Assembly: GCA_014871605.1 (NCBI GenBank)
Contig: WGSQ01000021.1
Span: 1-17,980, forward strand
Origin: Collinsella sp.
Lineage (GTDB): Bacteria; Actinomycetota; Coriobacteriia; Coriobacteriales; Coriobacteriaceae
Direction: 5' to 3'
DNA: 17,980 bases
Shown: positions 14,298 through 17,980 of the stretch, piece by piece
Layout of the letters: the number at the start of each line of letters is the position of its first letter
Numbering within the stretch: the first letter of the stretch is position 1
Notes under the pieces: generated by a model
Seen by the model: only the letters and a program-made list of their open reading frames with translations
The model's database searches: none
What the model was told of the DNA's origin: nothing
Program-made: the position numbers and the translations under genes

Positions 14298-16277
14298 TTA
14301 CGCTCCATCCCGCGCATGCTCGTACTCAAATTCTTCAATCGCCGCCATAAACTGCTCGCCAAAGGCGTCGGCTTTTTTCTCGCCAATGCCGTTGACCTGG
14401 ATCAGCTCCTCGCGCGTCTGCGGACGCAGGCGGCACAGGCCGCGCAGGGCCTTGTCGGAAAAGACCATATACGGCGCCATCTCCAGCTCGGTCGAGATCT
14501 CCTTGCGGAGGGCACGCAGGCGCTCGAACAGCTCGGTATCGTCGCCAACGCGCGGGCGCTGATCCAGCTCGGCCTCCTCGCGCAGCAGATCGACGGCGCG
14601 GCAGGCGCGGGCCGAGGCCTTGCGCTTGGACGCGCGACGCTTAACGGTAAAGGCGAACGCCTCGTCCTCGACCTCGCCGGCACGCGGACCCAGTCCCACG
14701 ACCGGGTACTGCCCCTGCGAGGTGGCCAGATAACCGCGGCCGCACAGCTGGCCGATGATGTCCTTGATGCGCCCGACCGATTCGCTCGACAGCTCACCGT
14801 AGCCGCGGTCCTCGTCCAGATGCATCTGGCGAATGCGCTCGGTGTTGCCGCCATGGAGCACGTCGGCGACCAGCGATTTGCCAAAGCGCATGGGGCGCGT
14901 GGCCACATAGCGCACGGCGGCGCGGGCCATATCGGTGACGTCCTCGACCTCGAACTGCGTGAGGCAGTTGCTACAGTTGCCGCAGCCCTCGGCGTCGTCT
15001 GTGGTGCCGCCCGCAGCAGCCGCAACCGCATGCTCGGCCGCGGCTTCGTCGCCAAAGTAGCGCAACATGTATTCGCGCAGGCAGCCGGTGGTATTGCAGT
15101 AGCCCTCCATCTGGCTGAGCAGGCGATAACGGTTCTGGAGCGCCCACGCGCGCTGCTCGTCGTCAAGCGCCTCGTCGGCCGCATCGCCGCGGTCGATCAA
15201 AAAGCGCCGCATGCGGAAATCGTTACCGTTCCACAGCAGATGGCAGCTGGCCGGGTCGCCATCTCGGCCGGCGCGACCCGCCTCTTGGTAGTAGGCCTCG
15301 ATGCTCTCGGGCACGTTGTTGTGAATCACGTAACGCACGTTGGGCTTGTCGATGCCCATGCCAAAGGCGTTGGTGGCAACCATCACCTGGATGTCGTCGT
15401 CGATAAAGGCACGCTGGCTCTGGCGGCGGGCGTCGTTGCCCATGCCGGCATGGTAGCGCCCCACACGAATGCCGCTGGGGCCCAGTGCCTCGGCAAGCTC
15501 CGCGGCCAGCGCATCGACCGTCTTGCGGGTCGAGCAATACACGATGCCGCTCTCGCTCGAATGCGCGATCACATAGTCGCGCACCCACGCGGTCTTGGCC
15601 TTGTCTCCCATCTCCTCGCAACCAAAGTAGAGGTTCTTGCGATCAAAACCCGTCACCACGGTCGCGGGGTTTTGCAGGCCGAGCATCTGCTGAATGTCCG
15701 CACGCACGCGCTCGGTCGCCGTAGCGGTAAAGGCCGCCACGATAGGGCGCTGCGGCAGGGAATCGATGAACTCGCGAATCTGCAGATAGGCGGGGCGGAA
15801 ATCCTGGCCCCATTGGCTCACGCAGTGGGCCTCGTCAATGGCCACGAGCGGCACGCCGATGCCGCCGTCCGCCGCGGCCTCCTGCGCAAAGGCTATAAAA
15901 CGCGGCTCGAGCAGGCGCTCGGGCGCCACGTACATAAGCTGATAGCGGCCCTCGCGCGCCCGCTTGAGCACGGTGTTTTGCTGGGCCGGAGTAAGGCTGG
16001 AGTTGAGATAGCTGGGTCGCGCACCCGCCGCGAGCAACGCACGGGTCTGGTCCTCCATAAGCGACAGCAGCGGACTCACCACAAAGGTGATGCCGGGCAG
16101 CATGAGCGCGGGCACCTGGTAGCAAATGGACTTGCCGGCGCCCGTGGGCATAACACCCAGCGCATCGCGACCGGCAAGGATCGCATCGACCATGCGGTCC
16201 TGTCCCGGGCGAAACGAGGTGTAGCCAAAATAGGCGCCGAGCGTGTCGAGCGCCATCTGCTGCATGCTATCGGTCAT
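14298..16277 (-). CDS. recQ: ATP-dependent DNA helicase RecQ
   Basis: The 659-residue protein is a RecQ helicase that unwinds DNA 3'-5' during recombination and repair. Visible are the motif 0 region (FRPGQ, 22-26), Walker A GVMPTGAGKS (41-50), DEAH (148-151) with the RecQ aromatic loop HCVSQWGQDFRP, motif III-like AFTATATERV, and helicase motif VI in QEAGRAGRDG (331-340). Zinc ligands are C399, C432, C435 and C438; the spacing between the first two is about 15 residues longer than in E. coli RecQ because of an Ala/Asp-rich insertion. The RQC domain follows, then an HRDC domain at about 570-650 (RLRPQTREELIQVNGIGEKK). AGGA lies four to five bases before the ATG at 16277. It leads the operon with gntR. 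Confidence 0.97.
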   Translation of the reverse strand: MTDSMQQMALDTLGAYFGYTSFRPGQDRMVDAILAGRDALGVMPTGAGKSICYQVPALMLPGITFVVSPLLSLMEDQTRALLAAGARPSYLNSSLTPAQQNTVLKRAREGRYQLMYVAPERLLEPRFIAFAQEAAADGGIGVPLVAIDEAHCVSQWGQDFRPAYLQIREFIDSLPQRPIVAAFTATATERVRADIQQMLGLQNPATVVTGFDRKNLYFGCEEMGDKAKTAWVRDYVIAHSSESGIVYCSTRKTVDALAAELAEALGPSGIRVGRYHAGMGNDARRQSQRAFIDDDIQVMVATNAFGMGIDKPNVRYVIHNNVPESIEAYYQEAGRAGRDGDPASCHLLWNGNDFRMRRFLIDRGDAADEALDDEQRAWALQNRYRLLSQMEGYCNTTGCLREYMLRYFGDEAAAEHAVAAAAGGTTDDAEGCGNCSNCLTQFEVEDVTDMARAAVRYVATRPMRFGKSLVADVLHGGNTERIRQMHLDEDRGYGELSSESVGRIKDIIGQLCGRGYLATSQGQYPVVGLGPRAGEVEDEAFAFTVKRRASKRKASARACRAVDLLREEAELDQRPRVGDDTELFERLRALRKEISTELEMAPYMVFSDKALRGLCRLRPQTREELIQVNGIGEKKADAFGEQFMAAIEEFEYEHARDGA

Positions 16278-16308
16278 GGTTTCCTAACGTCCAAGTCATC
16301 TGCCGCCG

Positions 16309-16314
16309 ATTATA
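16309..16314 (-). promoter_or_regulatory. -10 box of the recQ-gntR unit
   Basis: A perfect TATAAT lies on the minus strand at 16314-16309, 31 bp before the recQ start. The -35 region at 16-18 bp spacing is weak (GTGCTG-like), so this promoter may be modest in strength. Confidence 0.5.
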
Positions 16315-16368
16315 CGCCGCCACGCGGACAGCAGCACACGGCCGCCGCCCAGACTAGTCGTTTAAGAG

Positions 16369-16409
16369 CGTCCCCAATGACTAAGGAGTGTCCCCAGGTG
16401 CCGACAGAG
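16369..16409. repeat. GTCCCC-type extragenic repeat, left of the insertion element
   Basis: AGCGTCCCCAATGAC and GGAGTGTCCCCAGGTGCC lie in tandem (about 16369-16402), and a similar AAAAGGAACGTCCC is found directly beyond the right end of the element (17967-17980). GTCCCC next to AGGTGCC also recalls the GGGACAGGCACC core of the hairpin at 6115-6125. The element therefore appears to have inserted into an array of this repeat. Confidence 0.5.
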
Positions 16410-16412
16410 ACG

Positions 16413-16427
16413 ATATGAGCAGGACAT
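16413..16427 (+). repeat. Left subterminal inverted repeat of the IS element
   Basis: ATATGAGCAGGACAT at 16413-16427 is the exact reverse complement of 17951-17965. It marks the left limit of the element to within a few bases. Confidence 0.9.
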
Positions 16428-16438
16428 AAAAACATTGA

Positions 16439-16532
16439 GAGCCCCTGCTGCATGAAAGACCGCGGATTAGGCCGACAATGGTGAGTGTCTAATCCAACCG
16501 TGGCGGCCACGCCGCATTCATGGAAGGGGCTC
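16439..16532 (+). promoter_or_regulatory. Structured leader that can mask the transposase ribosome binding site
   Basis: GAGCCCC (16439-16445) can pair with GGGGCTC (16526-16532), which covers part of the ribosome binding site GGAAGGGG (16522-16529) of the transposase gene. Between the arms are two internal hairpins, GGATTAG/CTAATCC (16464-16470 and 16489-16495) and GTGG/CCAC (16500-16510). Folded together they would form a three-way junction that hides the ribosome binding site. This would limit transposase translation from read-through transcripts. Confidence 0.45.
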
Positions 16533-16534
16533 CC

Positions 16535-17647
16535 ATGCTCGATACTACCACCTTCGTCGGCCTCGACGTCCACGCCCGCTCGATAAAGGCAGTCTCCCTC
16601 GACGTCATGACCGGGGAGGTGCGCTGCGCGACCTTCGGCTACGACGCCGGGGCAGTCGCGGAGTGGGTGCGGTCCGTGGACCCAAAGGCCAGGTGCGTGT
16701 ACGAATCCGGGGTCACGGGGTTCGACCTGCAGAAGAGGCTCTCCGGCCTCGGGGTCGACTGCGTGGTCGGCGCCGTCTCGAAGATGATCAAGCCCAGCGC
16801 GGACAGGCGCAGGAAGAACGACCGCAACGACGCCGAGTTCCTCGCCCGCATGCTGTCGGTCGGCAACGTCGTCGAGGTGTGGGTCCCCGACGACGAGTGC
16901 GAGGCCGCCCGCGACCTGACCAGGGCGCTCGAGGACGCGAGGGACGACCTCTCGCGCGCGAAGCAGCGGCTCTCCAAGTTCCTGCTCAGACACGGGCTCG
17001 CCTTCGACGAGAGGACGCCCACCGGCCGCAGGAAGGGCAACTGGACCCGGGCGCACTGGTCCTGGATCGAGTCGATTAGGTTCGCGGAGGGGGCCGACAA
17101 CGACGTGCTCGCCTACTACGTCGACGCGGTCAGGCGGGCGGCGGAGGAGAAGGCGAGGCTCGAGGGGCTCGTCGAGGCCGAGGCCCGCAAGCCCAGGTGG
17201 AGGAGGAGGGTCGACTCCCTGCGCTGCCTCAAGGGCGTCGACACCGCGACGGCCGCCGACCTCGTGTTCGAGGCCGGCGAGTTCTCGAGGTTCAGGAACG
17301 CCCGGTCGTTCGCCGCATGGGTCGGCCTGACGCCCTCCGAGCACTCCAGCGGGGAGAGCGACCGCAGGGGCGCGATCACCAAGGCGGGCAACAAACACCT
17401 GAGGAAGGCGCTGGTCGAGGCCGCGTGGCACTACCTGACGTGCTCGGGGCGGCCGAAGGACCTCGCCAAGGGCCAGGCCCCGGACCGGGTCGCCCGCAGG
17501 CATGCCGCCAAGGGCGTGCGGAGGCTGGTCGAGAGGCGGGAGGCGCTGCTCGCGCGCGGGGTCCACAACAACAAGGCGAACGTGGCCACGGCGCGCGAGC
17601 TCGCCTGCTGGGTGTGGGCGGTCGGCCTCATGGCCGAGGAGGCGTAG
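16535..17647 (+). CDS. IS110-family DEDD transposase (IS1111-like)
   Basis: The 370-residue enzyme has the RuvC-like DEDD domain at the N-terminus and the Transposase_20 domain at the C-terminus. Catalytic acidic residues are D11 (FVGLDVHA), E57 (VYESGVTG), D96 and D99 (KNDRNDAEF). A coiled-coil region at about 120-215 joins the domains. The second domain contains LKGVDTATAADL and GLTPSEHSSGESDRRGAITK, in which S271 or S272 is the likely nucleophile, followed by KAGNKHLRKAL. IS110 enzymes recombine a circular donor with a target under the direction of a bridge RNA. The ATG at 16535 lies five bases after GGAAGGGG, so I prefer it to the ATG at 16520, which overlaps that site. Arginine is often coded by AGG, unlike neighbouring genes. 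Length and motifs indicate a complete gene. Confidence 0.95.
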   Translation: MLDTTTFVGLDVHARSIKAVSLDVMTGEVRCATFGYDAGAVAEWVRSVDPKARCVYESGVTGFDLQKRLSGLGVDCVVGAVSKMIKPSADRRRKNDRNDAEFLARMLSVGNVVEVWVPDDECEAARDLTRALEDARDDLSRAKQRLSKFLLRHGLAFDERTPTGRRKGNWTRAHWSWIESIRFAEGADNDVLAYYVDAVRRAAEEKARLEGLVEAEARKPRWRRRVDSLRCLKGVDTATAADLVFEAGEFSRFRNARSFAAWVGLTPSEHSSGESDRRGAITKAGNKHLRKALVEAAWHYLTCSGRPKDLAKGQAPDRVARRHAAKGVRRLVERREALLARGVHNNKANVATARELACWVWAVGLMAEEA

Positions 17648-17940
17648 GGGGCCGGTCCCCCGCACATAAGCCGATCACCCCGGAAGCGGTTTGATCCGAA
17701 GCCGTTGAGGCGAACCTCAGGTCCCTTTTCTGCGAGCGCCCAGGGCGCCACACGCGTGCACAGACTGTCGGTTCGACGAAGAAGCCTCAGCCGTAGCAAC
17801 GGATTGCCCAGCGAGAGATCGCCGCGGGCGGATATTAAACTGCAAAGACGAGCGTCGGGAAGACACGCCGAGGTCGCCGCGGACGGGCTGATATAGGGAG
17901 AGGGCCTGACCCCATATCGTTGGGGCCAGGCCCGATTTTG
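17648..17940 (+). ncRNA. Candidate bridge RNA region of the IS element
   Basis: Nearly 300 bases between the transposase stop and the right inverted repeat contain no convincing gene but many short stems. They include GGGGG/CCCCC just after the stop codon, TGAGG-CGAA-CCTCA (17706-17719), GCGCC/GGCGC (17736-17748), and a terminal 12-bp stem ending in a T-run. In the IS1111 group the bridge RNA, whose two loops specify target and donor, is encoded in this downstream region. The exact 5' end, promoter and guide loops cannot be fixed by eye. Confidence 0.5.
17902..17939 (+). terminator. Terminator-like hairpin at the right end of the IS element
   Basis: GGGCCTGACCCC (17902-17913) pairs with GGGGCCAGGCCC (17922-17933) over 12 positions with one A-C mismatch, an eight-base loop, and GATTTT after the stem. 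It would end transcripts coming from the transposase gene or from the candidate RNA just inside the right inverted repeat. Confidence 0.7.
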
Positions 17941-17950
17941 CCTCTTGACA

Positions 17951-17965
17951 ATGTCCTGCTCATAT
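17951..17965 (-). repeat. Right subterminal inverted repeat of the IS element
   Basis: ATGTCCTGCTCATAT at 17951-17965 is the exact reverse complement of the left repeat at 16413-16427. About 15 bases of flanking sequence remain before the window ends. Confidence 0.9.
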
Positions 17966-17980
17966 TAAAAGGAACGTCCC

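Larger units (their letters stand above)
16413..17965 (+). mobile_element. IS110-family insertion element, IS1111-like arrangement
   Basis: The element is bounded by the perfect 15-bp inverted repeats at 16413-16427 and 17951-17965 and carries a full-length DEDD transposase. Elements of the IS1111 group have such subterminal inverted repeats and their long noncoding region after the transposase, as here (about 300 nt on the right, about 120 nt on the left). True ends may lie a few bases outside the inverted repeats, and no target duplication is expected or seen. The reading frame and motifs are intact, so the element could be active. GC content and AGG-rich arginine codon use differ from the neighbouring genes and point to recent transfer. 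Confidence 0.85.

Noticed and set aside
14289..16418. Plus-strand 709-codon frame opposite recQ
   Set aside because: It is the antisense shadow of a full set of helicase motifs and shows no domain of its own.
16310..17665. Minus-strand 451-codon frame opposite the transposase
   Set aside because: Pro/Arg/Gly-rich shadow of the high-GC transposase gene; it also spans the inverted repeat and the recQ promoter, which a real gene is unlikely to do.

Overview
The window looks like chromosomal DNA from a high-GC actinobacterium of the Coriobacteriia, most likely Collinsella or a close relative. I infer this from strong GC bias at third codon positions (which produces long antisense shadow ORFs), AGG/AAGG ribosome binding sites, and the mix of genes: a MetA-type acyltransferase, an L-2-hydroxyacid dehydrogenase, a FrlB-like deglycase and zinc-ribbon surface proteins. 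I have no database match behind this assignment.

Layout. Positions 1-448 (-) hold the N-terminal part of a protein that runs off the left edge; a divergent small hypothetical gene begins 11 bp away (460-951, +). Positions 1052-2518 (-) encode a Schlafen/AlbA_2-type ATP-binding regulator, preceded by paired repeats that look like operators. A block of GAGCGTGGA palindromes (2815-2962) and a promoter lead into a 1011-residue M16C zinc metallopeptidase (3051-6086, +). A perfect 15-bp hairpin separates it from a convergent membrane protein with a zinc ribbon, EF-hand, leucine-rich repeats and YD repeats (6151-7806, -). Next come 5-formyltetrahydrofolate cyclo-ligase (8009-8605, +), a second GAGCGTGGA block, an AbiEi-like regulator/nuclease protein (8773-9735, -), a third GAGCGTGGA block, and metA (10179-11105, -), predicted to be an acetyltransferase. 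An L-2-hydroxyacid dehydrogenase (11316-12293, +) ends in a strong terminator.

On the minus strand, recQ, a GntR/HutC regulator and a FrlB-like SIS deglycase lie in that order. recQ and gntR are separated by 2 nt. The deglycase has its own promoter, flanked by two near-identical 21-bp sites that are probably the regulator's operators.

The right end (about 16413-17965) is an apparently intact IS110-family element. It has perfect 15-bp subterminal inverted repeats, a DEDD transposase with its key residues, and about 290 nt of structured noncoding DNA downstream of the transposase. This is the IS1111-type arrangement and suggests a bridge (guide) RNA. The element sits in a GTCCCC-type extragenic repeat. 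The element, its leader that appears to mask the transposase ribosome binding site, and the two families of intergenic palindromes are the most interesting parts of the window.
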